Below, piece by piece: positions 18,702 to 27,332 of a stretch of DNA of 64,000 nt (within the stretch, counting starts at the first letter, position 1; each line of letters opens with the position of its first letter). Origin of the DNA: CAZGAQ01 sp964523405 (GTDB lineage Bacteria > Planctomycetota > Phycisphaerae > UBA1845 > Fen-1342); assembly GCA_964523405.1 (NCBI GenBank), contig CAZGAQ010000006.1:62001-126000 (forward strand), read 5' to 3'. A program made the position numbers and the translations under genes. The notes beneath the pieces were generated by a model. The model did not search any database. It was given only the letters and a program-made list of their open reading frames with translations, and was not told where the DNA came from.

Positions 18702-20921
18702 ATGAAGCCATTCCTGATCGCGATTCCGATGGCTGTCTGTCTCACGCTTGGCGCCCTGGGGGCGCTGACCTGGCTCGGGGTCCTCCCGCCATTGATGAAG
18801 CCCACCGCCCCGACAGCTCCGCCGCGCGCAGTCACAGATGTGCCGAGCACTCCGGCAGCAGAGCAGCCCACGGCCACGGCGCCAGCCGAAGGCGAAACCA
18901 GGCCGGGCGAAGCTAGCAAGGTTCCCGCCGAACCGCCGCTCGCTGAGCGGGAAGCCGTTGAAGCCCCGACTGAGCCGACGGCCTGCGAAGCGGCCGTGCA
19001 GCAAGCCGTCGACCCCGCCACCGCGGACGACGCATATCAGCGCGCGATGGCAGCCAGCGTCGACCCGACGACGCTCAGCCAAGACTACCTGCGCAAGATG
19101 GTTGAGCTGGGTGTGCCGGGGCAAGCCGAGGACGCGGCCGAGGAGGTCGTCGAGGACAACCCGCAGGACGGCGTGGCGTGGGGTGTGCTGGCCTACAGCA
19201 GTGCGGCTCGCAATGACACGACGGCCGCCCTGGCCGAAATGGCCACGGCCCTCGAATACGCGCCGGACGACCCGTTTGTGCTGGGCGTCGCAGGCAAGCT
19301 CATGGGGTGGTACGAAACGCTCGGCGATCCGACGGAGCTTCCGGATCCGGCCCTCGTGACGCAGTTGACCGAGATTCACGCCCGTTTCCGTCTGCAGGTC
19401 GGGTATCGCGAGGCGTTCGCCGTGTCGCTTGAGTACTACCAATCCCAGGCCGGCAGCGCCATCGTGGAATCGCCGCAGGAGATCGTGCCGCCGGTCTACA
19501 GCGGCGCGACGTACGACCCAGCGTACTGCGCGACCTACGAGGAGGTCTGCTATTCGGGCTTCTTCGTGCCGTGCTTCTCGCATCCGTTCCTCGTGCCGCG
19601 CTGCAGCGCCTATGTCGTACACCCGCATCGGGCACACCGGCATCTCCGCTTCCAGATCGGCGAGCGTCATCGGCATTACCATAGCGCCGTGCACATGCGC
19701 CCAGTGGAATGGGTGCTCACGCGCCACCGCGCGGCGTATCACGTCGGCACCCACGTGCGTGTGGCTCCGCTACAGCGGGACGCCCTGCCGCCGCCCCAAC
19801 CGCGGTACCTGAAGGCAGCGGCAACCAGGACGCTCGCGGCGCGAACAGCACCGACCACGCCACCGCCACCTGTCCCACCGCAATCCCCTCCACCGGAGTC
19901 CACGTCGCGGCGCCCTGGGCCGGCGCCGACCGCCAAGACACCCGCCCCGCCATCAACACCGACGGCGACGACCAATCTGCCTTTGTCGGCCCCGACCACG
20001 ACCGATGGGAAGCCCGCAGCAACAGCCGGGGCGGAAGCGAAGCCGCGTGGCAAGGACTCTCCGCCCCCGACACCCAGACCCGTCACACCGGCGTCTCCCA
20101 AGCCTGCCGCGCTGCAGGCGAAGCCGGGCGCGGAGCCCCACGAGCCCGGCGGGCCGTCCGCTCAACCCGCGGTCACCCCGCAGGGACCGGCCCCGGAACC
20201 GACGAAGCCACAAGGCTCCAAGACCACACCCGCGTCGGCCACGCCCGCCCCCTCCAAGCCGGCACCGTCGCCGGCCCCGAAACCGGGACCCCAGGCCGCA
20301 CCCAGGCCAACCCCGACGCCCCAACCAAAGCCGGAAATCAAACCTAATGCAGCGCCGACCGCCGCACCCAAGGCGGAGCCCAAACCGGCGCCAGCTCCGG
20401 CTCCAAGTCCGAAGCCGGAACCCAAGCCCGCGCCAGCACCGGCCCCCACGCCGACACCTGCGCCCGCGCCAAAGGGCGAGCCAAAACCCGCTCCCGCCCC
20501 TGCGCCATCGCCGACGCCAACCCCGAAGAGCGAACCGAAACCCGTACCCACTCCAGCGCCTGCTCCCACGCCGAAGGCGGAGACGAAGCCAGAACCCACG
20601 CCCCAGCCCAAGCCGGAAGCGAGACCGGCGCCGACGCCGACTCCGACTCCGCCCGCGCCAAAGGGCGAGCCAAAACCCGCTCCCACCCCAGGCCCGGCCC
20701 CAAGGGCTGAACCAAGACCCGCTCCCGCCCCTGCGCCATCGCCGGCGCCAACCCCAAAGAGCGAACCGAAACCCGTACCCCCTCCGGCGCCGGCTCCCGC
20801 GCCGAAGTCGGAACCGAAGCCGGAACCCAAGCCCCAGCCCAGGCCGGAAGCGAGACCCGCCCCGACGCCATCGCCGGCGCCAACCCCCACGCCGCCCGGG
20901 TCGCAGCCAAAGCGACCCTGA
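18702..20921 (+). CDS. membrane-anchored protein with TPR-like, His-rich and Pro/Ala/Lys repeat regions
   Basis: 739 residues. A hydrophobic N-terminus (residues 4-31, LIAIPMAVCLTLGALGALTWLG) is an uncleaved anchor or signal. Residues about 95-260 are helical and TPR-like (DGVAWGVLAYSSAARNDTTAALAEMATALEYAPDD). Residues 300-360 are aromatic and then His-rich (HPHRAHRHLRF, GERHRHYHSAVH), a possible metal-binding stretch. From about 380 to the end the chain is a long PAPKPEPKP-like repeat with almost no other residues. Such segments can span a peptidoglycan or crystalline wall layer as an extended rod. AGGGTGA precedes the ATG. Its 3' half contains near-identical DNA repeats (20462-20890). Function unknown; an envelope role is inferred. 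Confidence 0.65.
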   Translation: MKPFLIAIPMAVCLTLGALGALTWLGVLPPLMKPTAPTAPPRAVTDVPSTPAAEQPTATAPAEGETRPGEASKVPAEPPLAEREAVEAPTEPTACEAAVQQAVDPATADDAYQRAMAASVDPTTLSQDYLRKMVELGVPGQAEDAAEEVVEDNPQDGVAWGVLAYSSAARNDTTAALAEMATALEYAPDDPFVLGVAGKLMGWYETLGDPTELPDPALVTQLTEIHARFRLQVGYREAFAVSLEYYQSQAGSAIVESPQEIVPPVYSGATYDPAYCATYEEVCYSGFFVPCFSHPFLVPRCSAYVVHPHRAHRHLRFQIGERHRHYHSAVHMRPVEWVLTRHRAAYHVGTHVRVAPLQRDALPPPQPRYLKAAATRTLAARTAPTTPPPPVPPQSPPPESTSRRPGPAPTAKTPAPPSTPTATTNLPLSAPTTTDGKPAATAGAEAKPRGKDSPPPTPRPVTPASPKPAALQAKPGAEPHEPGGPSAQPAVTPQGPAPEPTKPQGSKTTPASATPAPSKPAPSPAPKPGPQAAPRPTPTPQPKPEIKPNAAPTAAPKAEPKPAPAPAPSPKPEPKPAPAPAPTPTPAPAPKGEPKPAPAPAPSPTPTPKSEPKPVPTPAPAPTPKAETKPEPTPQPKPEARPAPTPTPTPPAPKGEPKPAPTPGPAPRAEPRPAPAPAPSPAPTPKSEPKPVPPPAPAPAPKSEPKPEPKPQPRPEARPAPTPSPAPTPTPPGSQPKRP
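20462..20890 (+). repeat. imperfect duplication inside the Pro/Ala/Lys-rich region
   Basis: A block beginning GCCCGCGCCAAAGGGCGAGC at 20462 recurs at about 20651. Each is followed by matching runs encoding KPAPAPAP, PKSEPKPVP, PKPEARPAPTP; the second copy carries an extra segment. This marks recent unequal duplication within the gene. Confidence 0.7.
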
Positions 20922-21210
20922 TTGGCGTGGTCGCGCGCCCGGGGCATCCCGTCGCGGCGCGCAACACAAGTCCTGTCTTCGAATTAGCGCGACGCGCCCC
21001 CCATTCCGGCCCGCAACCACGGCGTGTGGCAAACCCATGTCCGCGCGCTTGGGGAAGCGTCATGCGGCTGCTAAGATGAAAAGATCGCCAGCCCAGCCGA
21101 CAACCCGTCGGCCCGTGGGCTGCGGCGCTGGGAAGAAGCCGCCCGTACACCCGTCCCGGCTCCGACCGATAGGACAGCGTGGGGCCTGCTGTGCCCCTCA
21201 TGAGGTCGCC

Positions 21211-24200
21211 ATGCGCTATGCCACTCGCCTTGCCGTTCTGTTCGCACTGCCCTGCTTCGCGCTGGTCTGCCCGCAGCGGTCGGCCGCCGCGCCCGACGGC
21301 GAGACGATCGTCGGCGAGCGGGTGGATACGTCCACCGCGAGCGGGATCATCGAATCCATGGAGGTCGTCATCGAGCGCGACCGCGTCACGCCTCGCACTC
21401 TGCCGGACGAGCGCAACGGCGCCCACGGCACGTGGGTCGTGCCCAGCCGCAATGCCGTCACTTTCCCGCATTCGGGCGTAAAGAACATCGTCAACAAGTG
21501 GGGCGACACGCGGATGGGCATCCGCTTCCCCCAACTCGTCGACGTGCAGGGCGCATATCTTGCCGGACAGGCAGCCTCCGGCGCGTGGACCACCGGCGTG
21601 CGGGCCATTGGCTATCGTGCCGGGGAGGTGGTCCAGGAGACCGACTGGTTCCGCCAGATCGGCGACCGGCCCACCTGGTTCGCGATGAACCTCTGCCGGG
21701 TGGACCGCATCGAGATTGTGGCCGAGCCGGTGCTCAACGGCAGTGGCTGGTACGGCCTGGACGACCTGACGTATACCGTCCCGGGTGAGACCAAGACGGT
21801 CGTTGATTTTGAGGACCTCGACTTCAAGACCGACCTTGCCACATCAAACTACGCGGGCCTGACCTGGGAGCGCGGTACCGGAGAGGTGCCCGCGGGCGAC
21901 GAGGTCCACGCCCCGCAAGTGCCACCGGGCTGGCAGGAAAGCAGCGCCGGCGTCCGCGAAGGTGGCGAGGCATCCGGGACCCGCGCGGCCCTGCCGTCGC
22001 TGCTGCGCAGCTTCCGCGGCGTGGTCCGGGGCGACGCCGGGTCGGCCTCCTATCCACCGGACACCATCGGCGCGGTCGGTCCCAACCACTTCGTCGAGAC
22101 CGTCAACCGCAACTTCGCGATCTACAACAAGACCACGGGCGCCCAGGTCACCAACGTGCTGCTGAGCTCGTTCCTCCCCGGCTCGAACGGCGACCCGCGC
22201 GTCCTCTTCGACCACCACAGCAACCGCTGGATCGTCACCGTCCCCGACTTTGACACCAAGCTCTTCCTGGCCGTGTCCCTGACCGACAACCCCACCGGGA
22301 GCTGGTTCAAGACGAACATCGTGCTCTCCCAGGGCAGCGACGCCGGCCGCTGGTCCGACTATCCCACGCTCGGCGTCGATGCGAACGGGATTTACGCCGC
22401 CGCGTACATGGTCAGCGGCGGCATGAGCATCTTCGCCATCGACAAGGCGCCGCTCATCGCCCCTGCGCCCAGCCTCGGCACCGTGACGGCTTTCCGCGAC
22501 CTGCCGTGGGAAGGTGCGATTCAGCCGGCGCACACGTATGGCACGCCCGGCGGCGAGTACTTCATTTCGCTGTCCGATTCCACGCACCTGCGCGTCCGCC
22601 GCGTGAATCCGCCCCTGACCGCCCCGACCTTGCAGAACCTCGGCACCGTCACGGTCGCCTCCTACAGCGCGCCCCCCACCGCGCCCGCCCTGGGCTCGAG
22701 CACGAACCTCGACACGGTCGACGGGCGCCTCATGATGGCCATGTACCGCAACGGCTCCATCTGGACTGCGCACACCATTTCCTTCAACGGACGCGCCGCC
22801 TGCCGCTGGTACCAGATCGACGCCACCACGCGCGCCGTGCAGCAATACGGCACCGTCGCCGACGCCAGCCTCTATTACTTCTTCCCCGCCATCGCCGTGA
22901 ACCAGTACGGCCACGCCGTACTGGCCTTCACCGGCTCCAGCGCCAGTCAGTATCCCGGCTGCTATTACACCGGGCGTCTCTCGTCCGACCCCGCCGGCCA
23001 GATGGCCGCGCCGGCCCAGTACCGTGCGGGGGTTGCCGCCCAGAACAACCTGGACAGCTACGGCCGCAATCGCTGGGGCGACTACAGCTACACGACGATC
23101 GATCCGGCCGACCAGACGACGTTCTGGACGATCCAGGAGTACGCGTACGCCACCAACAACTGGGGCACGTACGTCGCGGTGCTGTCGCTGGGCGGCGGCG
23201 ACTGCAACTCGAACGGGATTCCGGATTACCAGGACATCGCCAACGGCACGAGCCACGACTGCAACAACAACGGCACCCCCGATGAGTGCGACATTGCCGC
23301 CGGCACCGCCGTCGACTGCAACAGCAACGGCGTGCCCGATGACTGCGATGTATCCAGCGGGACGACCCCGGACTGCAACTCCAACGGGATCCCCGATTCG
23401 TGCGACTTCGTCAGCGGCGCCGCGCAGGACTGCAACGGGAACGGCCGACCGGACGATTGCGATGTCGCCCTGAGTCCGGATAGCGACTGTAACGGGAATG
23501 GCGTTCCCGACACCTGCGAGCTGAGCGTGCCGCACGGCCTGGCGGGCGCGTACTACGACGCGGCCGATTTCACGGGCAAGCGTCTGGGACGGATCGACCC
23601 GCAGGTGAACTTCACCTGGGGCGCGGGCGCCCCGTGGCCCCATCTCGGCGCCGGGGCCTTCAGCGTCCGCTGGACCGGCTTCGTGCAGACGACGACGACC
23701 GGCAGTCACACGTTCTACACGCAGACGTCCGATGGTGTGCGGTTGTGGGTGGCCGGGCACCTGCTGATCGACTACTGGATCAACCAGGTGCCGACCGAGT
23801 ACTACGGGACGATCGGTCTGCTCGGCAACCACGTGTACCCGGTGACCCTGGAGTATTACCACGCGTCGGGGAGCGCCGTGGCCACGCTGGCGTGGCAGCC
23901 GCCGGGCGGGACCAAGGCCGTGATTCCCACCGCGAACCTCGTACCGGGACGCGACTGCACGGGCAACGGCCGACTCGACCAGTGCGACCTGAGTTCGGCG
24001 TACGTTGCGCACTCACCGAACTACGCGCCGCTGGGCGGCGTGACGCAGACCTTGACGCTGCTCGCTCCACCCGCGGCGGTCGGGCCGATCACGCTGACCC
24101 TCAACGCCCGTGGCGACCTGAACTTCTACAACGAGAATGTGGTGGTCGACCTGAACGGCACGGTGCTAGGTACCGTGTTCACCGGTTCGTTCTCGGATTG

Positions 24201-24693
24201 CGTGGACAGCGTCGACACGCTGCAGGTGGCCGCGCAGACGTGGAACACCGCCAAGGGGACCGGCGCTGCGGCGCTGCACCTGGTCCCGTCCGCCGACGTG
24301 AGCGCGACGCAGTGCGGCGATCCGAACGCGACGTACATCGGCGTGACGGTGGCTTATGACGGCGTGCCCACCGGCATGGACTGCAACGCCAATGGGATTC
24401 CCGATGCCTGTGATCTGGCGAGCGGGCAGAGCCCGGACGCCAACAGCAACGGCATCCCGGACGAGTGCGAGAACCTGATCTGCCGCGGGGACGGTAACTG
24501 CGATCGCGCCATCAACTGGCGGGACATCGACTACCTCATTGCCGGTCAGAACGACGCGGCCGCGGCGTGGGCGGCGCTATTCCCAGCCGGCCCCACCTGC
24601 CCGTTCCTGAATCTGGATACGAATGAAGACGGCCACGTGAACTGGCGCGATATCGACCCGTTCATCGCCTTGATGAACACGACGTGCCCGTAG
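21211..24693 (+). CDS. large secreted protein: DCN repeats, PA14 domain, dockerin-like C-terminus
   Basis: 1160 residues from the ATG at 21211 (GAGGT upstream); the open frame extends far upstream but only as an off-frame reading of the Pro-rich gene. Residues 1-27 are a signal peptide. Residues 30-190 look like a beta-sandwich, and 250-655 a propeller-like region (SYPPDTIGAVGPNHFVETVN, DPRVLFDHHSNRWIVTV). Six DCNxNGxPDxCD units lie near 664-772, resembling calcium-binding thrombospondin type-3 repeats. A PA14 domain follows (GLAGAYYDAADFTGK, VRLWVAGHLLIDYWI), usually carbohydrate-binding. Two or three more DCN units precede the final 70-residue module (24481-24690), with two EF-hand-like loops ending in WRDIDPFIALMNTTCP. 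A cell-surface adhesion or binding role is inferred; no catalytic residues recognised. Confidence 0.85.
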   Translation: MRYATRLAVLFALPCFALVCPQRSAAAPDGETIVGERVDTSTASGIIESMEVVIERDRVTPRTLPDERNGAHGTWVVPSRNAVTFPHSGVKNIVNKWGDTRMGIRFPQLVDVQGAYLAGQAASGAWTTGVRAIGYRAGEVVQETDWFRQIGDRPTWFAMNLCRVDRIEIVAEPVLNGSGWYGLDDLTYTVPGETKTVVDFEDLDFKTDLATSNYAGLTWERGTGEVPAGDEVHAPQVPPGWQESSAGVREGGEASGTRAALPSLLRSFRGVVRGDAGSASYPPDTIGAVGPNHFVETVNRNFAIYNKTTGAQVTNVLLSSFLPGSNGDPRVLFDHHSNRWIVTVPDFDTKLFLAVSLTDNPTGSWFKTNIVLSQGSDAGRWSDYPTLGVDANGIYAAAYMVSGGMSIFAIDKAPLIAPAPSLGTVTAFRDLPWEGAIQPAHTYGTPGGEYFISLSDSTHLRVRRVNPPLTAPTLQNLGTVTVASYSAPPTAPALGSSTNLDTVDGRLMMAMYRNGSIWTAHTISFNGRAACRWYQIDATTRAVQQYGTVADASLYYFFPAIAVNQYGHAVLAFTGSSASQYPGCYYTGRLSSDPAGQMAAPAQYRAGVAAQNNLDSYGRNRWGDYSYTTIDPADQTTFWTIQEYAYATNNWGTYVAVLSLGGGDCNSNGIPDYQDIANGTSHDCNNNGTPDECDIAAGTAVDCNSNGVPDDCDVSSGTTPDCNSNGIPDSCDFVSGAAQDCNGNGRPDDCDVALSPDSDCNGNGVPDTCELSVPHGLAGAYYDAADFTGKRLGRIDPQVNFTWGAGAPWPHLGAGAFSVRWTGFVQTTTTGSHTFYTQTSDGVRLWVAGHLLIDYWINQVPTEYYGTIGLLGNHVYPVTLEYYHASGSAVATLAWQPPGGTKAVIPTANLVPGRDCTGNGRLDQCDLSSAYVAHSPNYAPLGGVTQTLTLLAPPAAVGPITLTLNARGDLNFYNENVVVDLNGTVLGTVFTGSFSDCVDSVDTLQVAAQTWNTAKGTGAAALHLVPSADVSATQCGDPNATYIGVTVAYDGVPTGMDCNANGIPDACDLASGQSPDANSNGIPDECENLICRGDGNCDRAINWRDIDYLIAGQNDAAAAWAALFPAGPTCPFLNLDTNEDGHVNWRDIDPFIALMNTTCP
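23200..23525 (+). repeat. tandem DCNxNGxPDxCD coding repeats
   Basis: Six units of 17-18 codons with aspartate/asparagine and paired cysteines. In related modules these loops bind calcium and are cross-linked by disulfides. Confidence 0.8.
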
Positions 24694-24746
24694 GGACCGA
24701 CGATGGCGCCCGGCCCGCGTGACGGCGCGCGGCGCCGGGGCGCCGT

Positions 24747-25241
24747 TCAGAACTGCTCCCAGTGCAGGACGTCGTCGAGCGGGCGCTTCGGCGGAGCCGG
24801 AATGTCCGCGGCGTAGCCGATGGCCACGAGGGACACGAGCTTGTATGTCGGCGGGGCCCCCACCGCGTCCACAATCGGCTCGGCATACGGCTTCTTGTCC
24901 CCGGCGATCCAGCACGTTCCCAGTCCCAGCGCCCGCGCGGCAATCATCATCTGCGTCGTCGCCGCACTGCCGTCCTCGAGGTAGTACGGTGTCGGCCGGC
25001 ACAGCACGACGATGCAGGCCGGCGCGTCCGCGATGAAGGGGCCGTTGTGGCTGGCGAGTTGGGCGAGCTGGCGGCGTTTCGCGGCGTCGGTGACGATCAC
25101 GAAATCCCACGGTTGCTCGTTCCGGGCGGTCGGCGCCAGACGGGCCGCATCGACCACCTTCGTCAACAGCTCCCGGGCTACCGCAGTGGGCTGGTACTTG
25201 CGCACGCTGCGCCGCGCCAACGTGATGTCGTAGGCATCCAT
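24747..25241 (-). CDS. nitroreductase-family FMN oxidoreductase
   Basis: 164 residues. RRSVRKYQPTAVAREL is the N-terminal FMN phosphate-binding motif, followed by LAPTARNEQPWDFVIVTD near residues 36-53 and ARALGLGTCWIAG near 103-115. VSLVAIGYAADIPAPPKRPLDDVLHW is the standard C-terminus. Family members reduce nitro, quinone or enone groups using NAD(P)H and are homodimers; the substrate cannot be read from sequence. It is the last gene of the pyrR-pyrB operon, starting 21 bases after the GNAT stop. Confidence 0.9.
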   Translation of the reverse strand: MDAYDITLARRSVRKYQPTAVARELLTKVVDAARLAPTARNEQPWDFVIVTDAAKRRQLAQLASHNGPFIADAPACIVVLCRPTPYYLEDGSAATTQMMIAARALGLGTCWIAGDKKPYAEPIVDAVGAPPTYKLVSLVAIGYAADIPAPPKRPLDDVLHWEQF

Positions 25242-25262
25242 GGCTGTCTGTCCCTGTCGAAG

Positions 25263-25739
25263 CTACGTCGCGCGCACCAGCGCCGCGAGGTAGGGTCGAA
25301 ATCCTCTCTGACGCCAAAACGAAGTTGAAAGCTCGTTGCGCACCGCGGCCTGGCACGTGAGCGGTATCCCCCCCAGTTCCTCCGCCCACGCCGCCGCCGG
25401 AGCGACCAGCGCCTGCCCCACGCCGCGCCGCCGCCACGCCGCGGTCACCGCGATCGCGTCGATGAACACTTGCGCGCGCACCCGGAATACCGGCGGACGC
25501 GCGGTCTTCCGCGCCACACAGAACCCGATGACGGCACCCGCGTGCTCCGCCACCCACACCCGGACATCCGCCTGCGGCAGACTCTGCTCGAGATGCTCGG
25601 CAAACCGCGCGGCCGCATCGTCCGCCAGCGCCAGGAATGGTTCGCACTGGGCATGGAATTCGGCCAGCTCGCACCACAGCGCGACGATGCCGGCCGTATC
25701 CGCCCCGCGCGCCGGCCGAATGCTCCACGCGACGCTCAT
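25263..25739 (-). CDS. GNAT-family N-acetyltransferase
   Basis: 158 residues from the ATG at 25739 with AGGA upstream; a GTG at 25757 would add six residues. The acetyl-CoA loop is IDAIAVTAAWRRRGVGQALV (RRxGxG/A motif near residue 104-115). The C-terminus NELSTSFWRQRGFRPYLAALV is the usual beta-6/7 hairpin, and an acidic N-terminus (CELAEFHAQCEPF) precedes it. Substrate unknown. It lies between pyrB and a nitroreductase gene with almost no spacing, so it shares their transcript. Confidence 0.88.
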   Translation of the reverse strand: MSVAWSIRPARGADTAGIVALWCELAEFHAQCEPFLALADDAAARFAEHLEQSLPQADVRVWVAEHAGAVIGFCVARKTARPPVFRVRAQVFIDAIAVTAAWRRRGVGQALVAPAAAWAEELGGIPLTCQAAVRNELSTSFWRQRGFRPYLAALVRAT

Positions 25740-25758
25740 CGCGGCGTCCTGTCCCACG

Positions 25759-26721
25759 TCAATCGTTGCGCTCGGTCGCAGCCGCCTGCTGGCACAGGAA
25801 CAGCACGGCCATGCGCACGGCCAGGCCGTTGGTCACCTGCCGCAGAATGCTCGAGTGCGGGCCGTCGGCGACGTCGGCGGCCAGCTCGATCCCGCGATTC
25901 ACCGGGCCGGGGTGCATGATCAGCACGTCTGGTTTGCACTTGCGCAGCCGCTCGCGGTTCATGCCGAACAGCCGCACGTATTCGCGCGCGCTGGGGAAAC
26001 CACTGGCCGTCATGCGCTCCTTCTGGATGCGCAGCATGCTGATGACGTCCATGTCGGGCAAGATGGCCTCGAAGTCATGGGAGACGCGCGGCCCCATCGC
26101 CTCGAACGAGCGCGGCACGAGCGTCGGCGGTCCCACCAGCGTGACCTTGGCCCCCAGTTTCTGCAGACCGCGGATGTCCGAGCGCGCCACGCGCGAATGC
26201 GCGATGTCGCCCACGATGGCGACGTTCAGCCCCTCGATCCGCCCCTTGCGTTCCCGGATCGTGAACAGGTCGAGCAACGCCTGCGTCGGATGCGCGTGCT
26301 GACCGTCGCCGGCATTGACGACGCAGCACTTCACCTCGCGCGACAGGTGCTGTGCCGCTCCGGCGGCCGGATGCCGCAGCACCATAATGTCGACGCCCAT
26401 CGCCTCGATGTTCTTGGCGGTGTCGATCAGCGTCTCGCCCTTCTTCGTGGACGAGACCTTCTCCGAGAAATCGATCACGTCGGCGCTGAGCCGCTGGGCC
26501 GCCAGCTCGAAGCTCATGCGCGTCCGCGTGCTCTCCTCGAAAAACATGTTGACGACGACGCGCCCGCGCAGGGCCGGCACCTTCTTCACGCTGCGTGTCG
26601 AGACTTCCTTGAAGCCCTCGGCCGTGTCGAGCACGTGCACGATCTCATCGCGAGTCAGATCCGCGAGGCCCAGCAGGTGCTTGCGTGTCCAGACCGGTGT
26701 CTCAAGTGGGGCTGGCGTCAT
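25759..26721 (-). CDS. pyrB: aspartate carbamoyltransferase catalytic subunit
   Basis: Makes N-carbamoyl-L-aspartate from carbamoyl phosphate and aspartate, first committed step of pyrimidine synthesis. 320 residues. The carbamoyl-phosphate loop is STRTR at residues 64-68, SSTKKGETL supplies the neighbouring-subunit Ser/Lys loop, HPTQALLDL is near 144, and HPGPVNRGIE near 280. There is no regulatory pyrI subunit next to it. Its start (GAGGTGG before the ATG) lies inside the last codons of pyrR, an overlap of 20 bases, giving coupled translation. Confidence 0.96.
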   Translation of the reverse strand: MTPAPLETPVWTRKHLLGLADLTRDEIVHVLDTAEGFKEVSTRSVKKVPALRGRVVVNMFFEESTRTRMSFELAAQRLSADVIDFSEKVSSTKKGETLIDTAKNIEAMGVDIMVLRHPAAGAAQHLSREVKCCVVNAGDGQHAHPTQALLDLFTIRERKGRIEGLNVAIVGDIAHSRVARSDIRGLQKLGAKVTLVGPPTLVPRSFEAMGPRVSHDFEAILPDMDVISMLRIQKERMTASGFPSAREYVRLFGMNRERLRKCKPDVLIMHPGPVNRGIELAADVADGPHSSILRQVTNGLAVRMAVLFLCQQAAATERND

Positions 26722-27238
26722 GCAATTCCACCTCGTCGATGCCGTCCACCTCGATGAGCTTGACCTTGACGATGTGGTGCGCTTCGGTGTCCGTGTGCCG
26801 CCCCACGAAGTCCGCCTGGATCGGCAGTTCCCGCCGGCCGCGATCGATCAGCACCGCCAGGCGGATCGCCGTCGGCCGCCCGAGGTCGATCAGGGCATCC
26901 AGCGCCGCGCGCACCGAGCGTCCCGTATACAGCACATCGTCCACGAGCACGAGCCATGTGCCCGTGACGTCAAAGTCGATCTCGGTGCCGCGCAGCACGG
27001 CCGTCGGCCCGATGGTCGTCAGATCGTCGCGGTACAGCGTGATGTCCAGGACCCCGTAGTGATCCGGCTGCACGCCGGCCTTCGCCAGCAGCGGCAACAG
27101 CCGGCGAGCCAATGTCTCCCCGCGCCGGCGAATCCCCACGATGGCAATCGGTATGCCCTTGGGAGCCGCCCCGGCAACGGCCCGCGCCAACTTCTCCAGC
27201 GTTTCCTGAAGCTCCGCACGGTCGAGTAGCTGAGTCAT
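26702..27238 (-). CDS. pyrR: PyrR bifunctional regulator / uracil phosphoribosyltransferase
   Basis: 178 residues. The PRPP-binding signature VLVDDVLYTGRSVRAALDAL is near residues 97-116, preceded by the flexible-loop region DITLYRDDL and IAIVGIRRRGETLARRL. PyrR of Bacillus binds pyr mRNA leaders and causes attenuation when UMP is high; it also has weak uracil phosphoribosyltransferase activity. First gene of the pyrR-pyrB operon. The ATG at 27238 is set by the protein N-terminus MTQLLDRAEL; the frame to 27976 is a shadow. The 94-base region upstream shows no clear attenuator hairpin to my reading, so its regulatory mode here is unproved. Confidence 0.93.
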   Translation of the reverse strand: MTQLLDRAELQETLEKLARAVAGAAPKGIPIAIVGIRRRGETLARRLLPLLAKAGVQPDHYGVLDITLYRDDLTTIGPTAVLRGTEIDFDVTGTWLVLVDDVLYTGRSVRAALDALIDLGRPTAIRLAVLIDRGRRELPIQADFVGRHTDTEAHHIVKVKLIEVDGIDEVELHDASPT

Positions 27239-27332
27239 GGCAGCATACGTTAACCCCGCTGGACGAATGTCGAAAGCCCCCCGCCGTCCGCGGCTCCCCG
27301 GTCCGACCGTTGCACAGCGCCGCGCGGCGCCG

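Noticed and set aside
19953..21038. Minus-strand Gly/Arg/Trp-rich and Gly/Ala-rich frames opposite the Pro-rich region
   Set aside because: Direct antisense readings of the PAPKP codon repeats, not independent proteins.
20005..21210. 400-residue N-terminal extension of the large secreted protein
   Set aside because: It is an off-frame reading of the Pro/Ala/Lys repeat gene (Arg/Pro-only composition). A signal peptide and ribosome-binding site mark the real start at 21211.
21844..24012. 722-residue minus-strand open frame opposite the large secreted protein
   Set aside because: Arg/Gly/Val/Asp-rich with no motif. It mirrors a gene with clear signal peptide, PA14 and repeats; long antisense frames are common at this GC content.
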